A DNA stretch of 7,530 nt from CAZZKF01 sp964654995 (GTDB taxonomy: Bacteria; Pseudomonadota; Alphaproteobacteria; CAZZKF01): the NCBI GenBank assembly GCA_964654995.1, contig CAZZKF010000095.1, forward strand, positions 1-7,530, read 5' to 3'. This document shows positions 1 to 7,530 of the stretch, piece by piece. A program made the translations under genes and the position numbers. Position 1 is the stretch's first letter, and every line of letters begins with the position of its first letter. Under the pieces are notes generated by a model. The model had not been told where the DNA came from, ran no database searches, and saw only the letters and a program-made list of their open reading frames with translations.

Positions 1-54
1 CGCGAGGGCGGCCGCACGGTGGGCGCCGGCGTCGTCACCAAAATCATCGAGTAG
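1..54 (+). CDS. tuf: Elongation factor Tu, C-terminal end (partial)
   Basis: The first 17 codons read REGGRTVGAGVVTKIIE followed by TAG at 52-54. This is the near-invariant C-terminal end of EF-Tu, within the third beta-barrel domain. EF-Tu is the GTPase that brings aminoacyl-tRNA to the ribosomal A site in the cytoplasm. The GTP-binding domain and the start lie outside the window, so length and intactness cannot be judged. A tRNA-Trp gene and secE follow directly, which matches the copy usually called tufB in alphaproteobacteria. Whether a second tuf copy exists elsewhere in the genome cannot be seen. The match is short but highly characteristic. Confidence 0.93.
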   Translation, partial: REGGRTVGAGVVTKIIE

Positions 55-80
55 ACACGGGATGCGGACGGAATTATCGC

Positions 81-94
81 GCGGGCGCGCCCGC
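81..94 (+). other. GC-only palindrome between tuf and tRNA-Trp
   Basis: The 14-nt perfect palindrome GCGGGCGCGCCCGC can fold into a 5-bp stem (81-85 with 90-94) with a CGCG loop. It sits between the tuf stop and the tRNA. No T-run follows it, so it does not look like a classic intrinsic terminator. It may be a weak pause or processing structure, or simply GC-rich spacer. The rest of 55-122 shows no convincing promoter. Confidence 0.3.
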
Positions 95-122
95 TCCGGT
101 GACAGGTGGGAATTGCAAGCCT

Positions 123-198
123 AGGAGTGTAGCTCAACTGGCAGAGCACCGGTCTCCAAAACCGGGGGTTGGGGGTTCGAGTCCCTCCACTCCTGCCA
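123..198 (+). tRNA. trnW: tRNA-Trp (anticodon CCA)
   Basis: A complete 76-nt cloverleaf can be drawn. The acceptor stem is AGGAGTG (123-129) with CACTCCT (188-194), the discriminator is G195, and CCA is encoded at 196-198. The D arm is GCTC/GAGC (132-135, 144-147) with loop AACTGGCA. The anticodon stem is CCGGT/ACCGG (149-153, 161-165) with loop CTCCAAA, giving anticodon CCA at 156-158. The variable loop has 5 nt and the T arm (171-187) carries TTCGAGT. The CCA anticodon reads UGG and supplies tryptophan. The tRNA lies 68 nt after tuf and 33 nt before secE, with no clear promoter of its own, so it is probably cut out of a longer tuf-secE transcript. Confidence 0.97.
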
Positions 199-231
199 CT
201 ATGGAACCGGATTTTTCAGGACAATCAAGGC

Positions 232-432
232 ATGGCCAAGACCAGCCCAGGTGAATTTCTCAGACAGGTGCGCCAGGAGACCTCCAAGGTCACCTGGCCG
301 AGCCGCAAGGAAACCGTGGTGACCACGGTGATGGTGTTCATCATGGTGCTGCTGGCGGCGCTGTTTTTTCTTGCGGTTGACGAGGTGCTTTCGTTCTTCG
401 TCAAGGCGCTTCTGGATTTCGGAGCCCGCTAG
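232..432 (+). CDS. secE: Preprotein translocase subunit SecE
   Basis: SecE is the small membrane subunit that clamps SecY in the SecYEG channel for protein export. The 66-aa product begins MAKTSPGEFLRQVRQETSKV and carries the family hallmark V-T-W-P-S-R-K-E-T at residues 20-28. That amphipathic segment precedes one hydrophobic span at about residues 29-49. This is the short single-span form usual outside enteric bacteria, whose SecE has three spans. The reading frame stays open upstream to 169, inside the tRNA, but ATG 232 gives the normal family N-terminus. An AAGG lies very close to it and an AGGA lies further upstream (217-220). nusG follows within 3 nt, so the two genes are almost certainly cotranscribed and translationally coupled. 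Confidence 0.95.
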   Translation: MAKTSPGEFLRQVRQETSKVTWPSRKETVVTTVMVFIMVLLAALFFLAVDEVLSFFVKALLDFGAR

Positions 433-435
433 GTG

Positions 436-966
436 ATGGCGAAGCGCTGGTACATCATTCACGCCTATTCGGGCTTCGAGAAGAAGGTCGCCCAGGCGAT
501 TCTCGAGCAGGCCCAGGCCCAGGGCATGGCCGATCTGTTCGAAGAGGTGCTGGTGCCGACCGAAGAGGTGGTCGAGATGCGCCGCGGCCAGCGGGTCAGC
601 TCGGAGCGCAAGTTCTTTCCCGGCTATGTGCTGGCGAAGATGGAAATGACCGATGATTCCTATCACCTGGTCAAGAACATCCCCAAGGTGACCGGCTTTC
701 TCGGCTCCGGCAACCGGCCGATGCCGATCCGCGACGAAGAGGCGGAGCGCATCCTTCATCAGGTGAAGGAAGGTGTCGAGCGGCCCAAGCCGATGGTTAC
801 CTTCGAGGTTGGCGAGCAGGTGCGCGTCTGCGACGGGCCATTCACCTCGTTCAACGGACTGGTCGAGGAGGTCGACGAGGAACGCTCGCGGCTCAAGATT
901 TCGGTCTCCATTTTCGGCCGGGCGACGCCGGTGGAACTGGAGTACAGCCAGGTCGAGAAACTTTGA
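436..966 (+). CDS. nusG: Transcription termination/antitermination factor NusG
   Basis: NusG binds RNA polymerase, suppresses pausing, and uses its C-terminal domain to contact Rho or ribosomal protein S10. The 176-aa product has an NGN domain at about residues 4-112, with WYIIHAYSGFEKKV at the N-terminus and FFPGY at 60-64. A KOW domain follows at about 124-176, with V-G-E-Q-V, GPF at 134-136 and FGRATPVEL at 160-168. Length and domain order are normal. ATG 436 gives the usual MAKRWY start. An in-frame GTG at 433 touches the secE TAG and sits 8 nt after a GGAG (421-424), against 11 nt for the ATG, so GTG is a possible alternative adding one residue. No frameshift or missing motif is seen. 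Confidence 0.96.
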   Translation: MAKRWYIIHAYSGFEKKVAQAILEQAQAQGMADLFEEVLVPTEEVVEMRRGQRVSSERKFFPGYVLAKMEMTDDSYHLVKNIPKVTGFLGSGNRPMPIRDEEAERILHQVKEGVERPKPMVTFEVGEQVRVCDGPFTSFNGLVEEVDEERSRLKISVSIFGRATPVELEYSQVEKL

Positions 967-1013
967 CCCGGCAGATGCACGCGCGGAAGGCCAGCCAGGG
1001 CCGGACCGCGCAC

Positions 1014-1037
1014 CCTTGGCCCCGATGGGGTACCAGG
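1014..1037 (+). promoter_or_regulatory. Hairpin upstream of rplK, candidate L1 target
   Basis: In the 97-nt gap between nusG and rplK, CCCC (1020-1023) pairs with GGGG (1027-1030) across a GAT loop. The stem extends outward through GG/CC (1018-1019 with 1033-1034) and CCT/AGG (1014-1016 with 1035-1037), with T1017 bulged and TA (1031-1032) unpaired. In many bacteria L1 represses the rplKA mRNA by binding a helix with an asymmetric loop near the L11 start, and this element is in the right place. I could not match it confidently to the known L1 consensus, so the role is inference. No clear promoter is visible in the gap. Confidence 0.3.
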
Positions 1038-1063
1038 CCGATTGACGGCAGAAAGGGACGAAC

Positions 1064-1492
1064 ATGGCGAAGAAAATAGACGGCTACATCAAGCTGGAAG
1101 TGCCGGCCGGACAGGCCAATCCGTCGCCGCCGGTGGGCCCGGCCCTGGGCCAGCGCGGCGTCAACATCATGGAGTTCTGCAAGGCGTTCAACGCAGCGAC
1201 CCAGAATCTCGAGGCCGGGATTCCGATCCCGACGGTGATCACGGTGTTTGCCGACAAGAGCTTCACCTTTGTCACCAAGTCGCCGCCGGCATCGTTCTTC
1301 CTGAAACGCGCGGTGCGGCGCGACAAGGGCGCAAGTGAGCCGGGGCGTGAAATCATCGGTTATGTCACCCGCAACGACATCAAGAAGATCGCCGAGGAAA
1401 AGATGAAGGACCTCAATGCCAACGATCTCGAAGGGGCGATGCGGATGATCGAAGGCTCGGCCCGGTCCATGGGCATCGAAGTGCGGGGCTAG
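1064..1492 (+). CDS. rplK: Large-subunit ribosomal protein L11 (uL11)
   Basis: L11 forms the base of the ribosomal GTPase-associated centre with 23S rRNA, contacts EF-G, release factors and RelA, and is part of the thiostrepton site. The 142-aa product has the normal length. The N-terminal domain begins MAKKIDGYIKLEV, with the proline-rich PSPPVGPALGQ at residues 20-30, the segment linked to thiostrepton binding. The C-terminal RNA-binding domain (about 75-142) contains TKSPPASFFLKRA and ends G-S-A-R-S-M-G-I-E-V-R-G. The start is ATG 1064, preceded by AAGGGA at 1053-1058. rplA follows after only 4 nt, the usual L11-L1 pair. All expected motifs are intact. Confidence 0.97.
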   Translation: MAKKIDGYIKLEVPAGQANPSPPVGPALGQRGVNIMEFCKAFNAATQNLEAGIPIPTVITVFADKSFTFVTKSPPASFFLKRAVRRDKGASEPGREIIGYVTRNDIKKIAEEKMKDLNANDLEGAMRMIEGSARSMGIEVRG

Positions 1493-1496
1493 GGCG

Positions 1497-2195
1497 ATGG
1501 CACGGACAGGAAAACGGTTGCGCGAAGTGCGCGCGCAGATCTCCCGGGACGCGGCCTATCCGCTCCCGGAAGCGGTCAAGCTGGTCAAGCAGGCGGCCAC
1601 CGCCAAGTTCGATGAAACCATCGAGGTGGCGTTCAACCTGGGTGTCGATCCGCGCCATGCCGATCAGATGGTTCGGGGCACGGTGACGCTGCCGCACGGC
1701 ACGGGGAAGACGGTGCGCGTCGCGGTGTTCGCCAAGGGTGACAAGGCCGAAGAAGCGAAGGCGGCGGGTGCCGATATCGTCGGCGCCGAGGATCTGGCCG
1801 AGGCGGTGCAGAAAGGCGAGATCAATTTCGATCGCTGCATCGCCACGCCCGACATGATGCCGATCGTCGGCCGACTGGGCAAGATTCTCGGGCCTCGCGG
1901 GCTGATGCCGAATCCCAAGCTGGGGACGGTGACGCAGGATGTCGCGACCGCGGTGAAGAATGCCAAGGGCGGCCAGGTGCAGTTCCGGGTGGAACGCGCC
2001 GGCATCGTTCATGCCGGTGTCGGCAAGGCGAGCTTTCCGGAGAGTGCGATCGAGGAGAACGTGCGCGCATTCGCTGATGCGATCATGCGCGAAAAGCCGA
2101 GCGGCGCCAAGGGCACCTATGTCAAGCGCGTGGCCCTGAGCTCGACCATGGGGCCGGGCGTCAAGGTCGATGTTGGCAGCCTGATCGGAGGATAG
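1497..2195 (+). CDS. rplA: Large-subunit ribosomal protein L1 (uL1)
   Basis: L1 binds the mobile L1 stalk of 23S rRNA and helps release deacylated tRNA from the E site. It is also the classic translational repressor of its own rplKA mRNA. The 232-aa product has the usual length and carries the L1 signature at residues 127-145 (L-G-K-I-L-G-P-R-G-L-M-P-N-P-K-L-G-T-V). It ends with S-S-T-M-G-P-G-V-K-V-D. ATG 1497 lies 4 nt after the rplK stop. The ribosome-binding sequence GGGG..AGGG spans that stop codon, which suggests translational coupling. A long structured gap (2196-2583) follows before rplJ. Confidence 0.97.
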   Translation: MARTGKRLREVRAQISRDAAYPLPEAVKLVKQAATAKFDETIEVAFNLGVDPRHADQMVRGTVTLPHGTGKTVRVAVFAKGDKAEEAKAAGADIVGAEDLAEAVQKGEINFDRCIATPDMMPIVGRLGKILGPRGLMPNPKLGTVTQDVATAVKNAKGGQVQFRVERAGIVHAGVGKASFPESAIEENVRAFADAIMREKPSGAKGTYVKRVALSSTMGPGVKVDVGSLIGG

Positions 2196-2234
2196 AGCGT
2201 CAGGAGAAGATTGACGGCCGGGCCTTGAATGACA

Positions 2235-2263
2235 GGTCTCGGCCAAGGGGTCGCCGGGAGACC
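2235..2263 (+). other. First hairpin of the rplA-rplJ spacer
   Basis: GGTCTC (2235-2240) is an exact reverse complement of GAGACC (2258-2263), and GGC (2241-2243) can add three pairs with GCC (2253-2255). It lies about 40 nt after the rplA stop, at the start of the 388-nt gene-free stretch 2196-2583. It might help separate the rplKA and rplJL messages, for example by processing, but nothing in the sequence proves a function. No well-spaced -35/-10 promoter pair was seen nearby. Confidence 0.3.
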
Positions 2264-2271
2264 GGCGATGG

Positions 2272-2332
2272 GCCTGGAAAATCCCGATTGTACATGCCGG
2301 CCTGGCGGTCGGCGAGGCGGGTTTTTCCGGGC
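2272..2332 (+). other. Long A/T-cored hairpin just upstream of the L10 leader
   Basis: Positions 2272-2286 (GCCTGGAAAATCCCG) pair with 2318-2332 (CGGGTTTTTCCGGGC). The match is fifteen positions with one T.T mismatch (2282/2322) and one T.G wobble. Inside the loop, GCCGGCC (2296-2302) pairs with GGTCGGC (2307-2313) across TGGC. The outer stem ends two nucleotides before the kink-turn helix at 2335, so the two could stack. The A4/T5 core stands out in this GC-rich sequence. It could be part of the L10 leader, an RNase III-type processing site, or a weak terminator. The T-run lies inside the long stem, not right after a stem, so termination is not the first choice. Confidence 0.5.
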
Positions 2333-2334
2333 AA

Positions 2335-2424
2335 CCTGTCCAAGACTGCAGGTGTCGGCTGATGGCGGGGGAACTCGCAGGGTCGGCTTAAAGGGACGTA
2401 ACGGTCCGGCCTGCATGAGACGGG
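2335..2424 (+). promoter_or_regulatory. L10 leader RNA with kink-turn (rplJL autoregulation)
   Basis: CCTGTC (2335-2340) pairs with GACGGG (2419-2424), and TGCAGG (2347-2352) pairs perfectly with CCTGCA (2410-2415). The internal loop is CAAGAC (2341-2346) against TGA (2416-2418). That gives a three-nucleotide bulge C-A-A, tandem G2344.A2418 and A2345.G2417 pairs, then C.U: the layout of a kink-turn. The closed domain contains a GCGGG/CTCGC hairpin with a GGAA (GNRA-type) loop (2365-2378), then CTTAAA, then a GGAC/GTCC hairpin (2394-2407). It lies between rplA and rplJ, where the L10-(L12)4 complex binds its mRNA and blocks rplJL translation in E. coli. Structure and place agree with the L10 leader family; the binding itself is inferred. 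Confidence 0.85.
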
Positions 2425-2496
2425 GGCAAGGGCCGTCCGGACCCGCGTGAAGCGGTAAAGGGCGAAACGAAACCCTGGGACAGGCGAGACGGGCTT

Positions 2497-2514
2497 GGCC
2501 GCGCTGGCGCGGCC
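2497..2514 (+). other. Strong GC hairpin between the L10 leader and rplJ
   Basis: GGCCGCGC (2497-2504) and GCGCGGCC (2507-2514) are exact reverse complements, giving at least a 6-bp GC-only stem. No T-run follows, so it is not an intrinsic terminator. It lies between the kink-turn domain and the rplJ start and may relay the effect of L10 binding, or only shield the message. Function is not shown. Confidence 0.4.
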
Positions 2515-2531
2515 GGGTTCAGCGTTGAGGT

Positions 2532-2563
2532 GGCGGCAATGGGCATGGGGCCCGCAAGTCGCC
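2532..2563 (+). other. Hairpin immediately 5' of the rplJ ribosome-binding site
   Basis: GGCGGC (2532-2537) pairs with GTCGCC (2558-2563) with one G.T wobble. Inside it, GGGC (2541-2544) pairs with GCCC (2550-2553). The stem ends 9 nt before the GGAG of rplJ, leaving the ribosome-binding site exposed just downstream. It overlaps a short in-frame upstream extension of rplJ (GTG 2530) that is unlikely to be translated. A role in start-site accessibility is plausible but only inferred. Confidence 0.4.
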
Positions 2564-2572
2564 GCAGCGAAC

Positions 2573-2576
2573 GGAG
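2573..2576 (+). promoter_or_regulatory. rplJ ribosome-binding site selecting GTG 2584
   Basis: GGAG is followed by 7 nt and then GTG at 2584. It supports that non-ATG start over the upstream in-frame GTG 2530 and the ATGs at 2539 and 2545, none of which gives a family-like N-terminus. Confidence 0.75.
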
Positions 2577-2583
2577 TGGAGAA

Positions 2584-3096
2584 GTGAACCGAGCCCAGAA
2601 AGCGGAGCTGGTTGCCGATCTCAAGAAGGTGTTCTCCAGCACCACGGCGGTGGTGGTCGTGCATAACAACGGCCTCAATGTGGCCGAAGCCACCGACCTG
2701 CGCCGGAGAATGCGCGAGGCCGGCGCTGCCTTTCGCGTAACCAAGAACCGGCTCACGCGTCTCGCTCTCGACGGTACCAAATGCAGCCCAATCGCCGACC
2801 TGTTCACCGGGCCCACCGCGATCGCCTTTTCCGACGATCCGGTGGCGGCCGCCAAGGTGGTGGTGTCGTATGCCAAGGAAAACGGCAAGCTCGAAGTCCT
2901 TGGCGGCATCATGGGGGAGACGCGGCTCGATGAACGGGAGGTCAAGGAATTGGCCGCCCTGCCGTCGCTCGATGAACTTCGGGCCCGGCTGATCGGCATG
3001 CTGACGACCCCGGCGACGCGGATTGCCGGCGTGTTGCAGGCCCCGGCGGGGCAATTGGCGCGCGTCTTTGGTGCCTATGGCGAGCAAGGCGCTTGA
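2584..3096 (+). CDS. rplJ: Large-subunit ribosomal protein L10 (uL10)
   Basis: L10 anchors the L7/L12 stalk: its N-terminal domain binds 23S rRNA beside L11, and its C-terminal helix holds L12 dimers. With L12 it represses its own mRNA through the leader upstream. The 170-aa product begins (M)NRAQKAELV and has FRVTKNRL at residues 50-57. The C-terminal helix begins around residue 141 and runs through R-I-A-G-V-L-Q-A-P-A-G-Q-L-A-R-V-F. Length is within the family range. The frame is open upstream to 2530, but those 18 codons do not resemble L10, and GGAG 7 nt before GTG 2584 fixes the start. A GTG start in such a highly expressed gene may be a further translation control. rplL follows after 36 nt. 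Confidence 0.95.
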   Translation: MNRAQKAELVADLKKVFSSTTAVVVVHNNGLNVAEATDLRRRMREAGAAFRVTKNRLTRLALDGTKCSPIADLFTGPTAIAFSDDPVAAAKVVVSYAKENGKLEVLGGIMGETRLDEREVKELAALPSLDELRARLIGMLTTPATRIAGVLQAPAGQLARVFGAYGEQGA

Positions 3097-3132
3097 GCCA
3101 CGATGAACAGATGATCCCAGGAGAAATGAGAA

Positions 3133-3513
3133 ATGGCTGATCTGGAAAAACTTGTTGATGAGCTGTCGGGCCTGACCGTCCTCGAGGCGGCCGAGCTGTC
3201 GAAGATGCTCGAAGAGAAATGGGGCGTCTCGGCGGCCGCACCGGTGGCGGTGGCGGCGGCTGGCGCGCCGGCCGCCGGCGATGGCGCCGAAGCGGAAGAA
3301 AAGGACGAATTCACGGTGGTTCTGGCCTCGTTCGGCGAGAAGAAGATCAACGTGATCAAGGAAGTCCGCGCGATCACCGGGCTCGGGCTCAAGGAGGCCA
3401 AGGATCTGGTGGAAAGCGCGCCGAAGGAAATCAAGGAAGGCGTCTCCAAGGACGAGGCGGAGGAAATCAAGAAAAAGCTTGAGGAAGCTGGAGCAACGGT
3501 TGAGCTCAAATAG
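3133..3513 (+). CDS. rplL: Large-subunit ribosomal protein L7/L12 (bL12)
   Basis: L7/L12 forms the multi-copy flexible stalk that recruits EF-Tu, EF-G, IF2 and release factors and stimulates their GTPase activity. The 126-aa acidic product has three parts. Residues 1-33 are the dimerisation domain that binds L10. A hinge rich in Ala, Gly and Pro follows at about 34-57. The globular C-terminal domain spans about 58-126, with K-I-N-V-I-K-E-V-R and T-G-L-G-L-K-E-A-K, the surface that contacts the factors. ATG 3133 is preceded by AGGAG (3119-3123) at 9 nt. A good site of its own fits the need for several L12 copies per L10. No anomaly is seen. Confidence 0.97.
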   Translation: MADLEKLVDELSGLTVLEAAELSKMLEEKWGVSAAAPVAVAAAGAPAAGDGAEAEEKDEFTVVLASFGEKKINVIKEVRAITGLGLKEAKDLVESAPKEIKEGVSKDEAEEIKKKLEEAGATVELK

Positions 3514-3538
3514 CTCTCGTCAGGTGATTTTCACAGTC

Positions 3539-3565
3539 GGGGTGCGGCGGTCCGCCGCTCGCCCC
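3539..3565 (+). other. First hairpin of the rplL-rpoB spacer
   Basis: GGGG (3539-3542) pairs with CCCC (3562-3565), and GCGGC (3544-3548) pairs with GCCGC (3554-3558). T3543 faces TCG (3559-3561) and the loop is GGTCC. It begins 25 nt after the rplL stop. No T-run follows. It may protect or mark the 3' end of the rplJL message after processing, which is inference. Confidence 0.4.
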
Positions 3566-3584
3566 GGCGGAAATTGCGGGCGCG

Positions 3585-3625
3585 GCTGGCCGGGACAGAG
3601 GGGTCCCGGCCGGCAGTGCCTTTTT
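3585..3625 (+). terminator. Terminator-like hairpin, candidate rplL-rpoB attenuator
   Basis: GCTGGCCGGGAC (3585-3596) pairs over 12 positions, one of them T.G, with GTCCCGGCCGGC (3603-3614). The loop is AGAGGG and a TTTTT run lies at 3621-3625. The T-run begins 6 nt after the stem base, so it is an imperfect intrinsic terminator and could allow partial read-through. In E. coli a partial terminator in this same spacer keeps rpoBC expression below that of the ribosomal genes. The same role is inferred from position here. An RNase processing structure is the main alternative. Confidence 0.5.
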
Positions 3626-3631
3626 GCGCGC

Positions 3632-3656
3632 GGGCCGGCCGGCCATTCGGCCGCCC
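3632..3656 (+). other. GC hairpin just upstream of rpoB
   Basis: CGGCC (3640-3644) pairs with GGCCG (3649-3653) around ATTC. Flanking GGGC and GCCC runs (3632-3635, 3653-3656) offer alternative outer pairing. It ends 6 nt before the GGAG of 3662-3665 and could influence access to the rpoB start. It may also be incidental GC-rich sequence. Confidence 0.3.
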
Positions 3657-3677
3657 AGGGTGGAGCGAGGATCGAGC

Positions 3678-7530
<3,853 letters not shown>

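Noticed and set aside
169..231. Upstream in-frame extension of secE starting inside the tRNA
   Set aside because: It would translate the T arm of tRNA-Trp and adds 21 residues unlike SecE; ATG 232 gives the family N-terminus.
201..254. 17-codon ORF starting just after the tRNA
   Set aside because: No ribosome-binding site, overlaps secE in another frame, and shows no similarity to known leader peptides.
1040..2218. GATTGACGGC present at 1040-1049 and again at 2209-2218, both upstream of ribosomal protein genes and containing a -35-like TTGAC
   Set aside because: No -10-like hexamer lies at the right distance in either place, and many 10-mer repeats are expected by chance in a window of this size.
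2286..2330. Possible intrinsic terminator with the TTTTT at 2322-2326
   Set aside because: The T-run is 8 nt past the inner stem and is itself paired in the longer outer stem, so a classic terminator is less likely than a processing or leader structure.
2354..2388. Direct repeat GTCGGCT at 2354-2360 and 2382-2388 inside the L10 leader
   Set aside because: Seven bases in GC-rich sequence is easily chance, and both copies lie within the structured leader where pairing, not repetition, explains the sequence.
2229..2450. 73-codon + strand ORF in the rplA-rplJ spacer
   Set aside because: It runs through the L10 leader helices, has no ribosome-binding site and has a composition typical of non-coding GC-rich sequence.
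199..3087. Antisense reading frames of about 277-295 codons at 199-1065, 1413-2246 and 2200-3087
   Set aside because: They lie opposite secE-nusG, rplA and rplJ, have biased composition with no family motif, and cross well-defined genes and the L10 leader. They are expected in GC-rich DNA.

Overview
The window is a 5'-to-3' slice through the classic bacterial tuf / tRNA-Trp / secE-nusG / rplKAJL / rpoBC block, with every gene on the + strand. Base composition is high GC and codon choice avoids A/T-ending codons. The order tuf, tRNA-Trp, secE, nusG, rplK, rplA, rplJ, rplL, rpoB and the protein sequences themselves (SecE of 66 aa, NusG starting MAKRWYIIHAYSGFEKKV, RpoB starting MANSFTGRKRVRKFFG) point to an alphaproteobacterium. 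A Rhodospirillales-like member is possible, but that finer placement is a guess.

Layout: 1-54 is the last 17 codons of an EF-Tu gene. 123-198 is a complete tRNA-Trp with the CCA tail encoded. 232-432 is secE and 436-966 is nusG, almost abutting. A 97-nt gap with a small hairpin leads to rplK (1064-1492), and rplA (1497-2195) follows after 4 nt. A 388-nt gene-free stretch (2196-2583) is packed with predicted RNA structure. It includes a motif with all the parts of the L10-binding leader: a kink-turn internal loop with tandem G.A pairs between two helices. It precedes rplJ (2584-3096, GTG start) and rplL (3133-3513). A 164-nt spacer with three hairpins, one resembling an intrinsic terminator/attenuator, separates rplL from rpoB. 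rpoB starts at 3678 and runs off the window after 1284 codons, with about 100 residues missing.

Functionally the block couples translation and transcription. EF-Tu delivers aminoacyl-tRNA. L11, L1, L10 and L7/L12 build the ribosomal stalks that recruit and regulate translation factors. NusG links RNA polymerase to the ribosome or to Rho, SecE is part of the SecYEG translocon, and RpoB is the catalytic beta subunit of RNA polymerase. Control is expected to be largely at RNA level: autogenous repression by L10-L12 at the 2335-2424 leader, possibly by L1 upstream of rplK, and partial termination or processing between rplL and rpoB.

I found no novel gene system: no mobile element, CRISPR array, phage gene or foreign insertion. 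The most rewarding parts are the structured non-coding segments. The very long antisense reading frames, including one of 1313 codons opposite rpoB, are best explained as codon-bias shadows.
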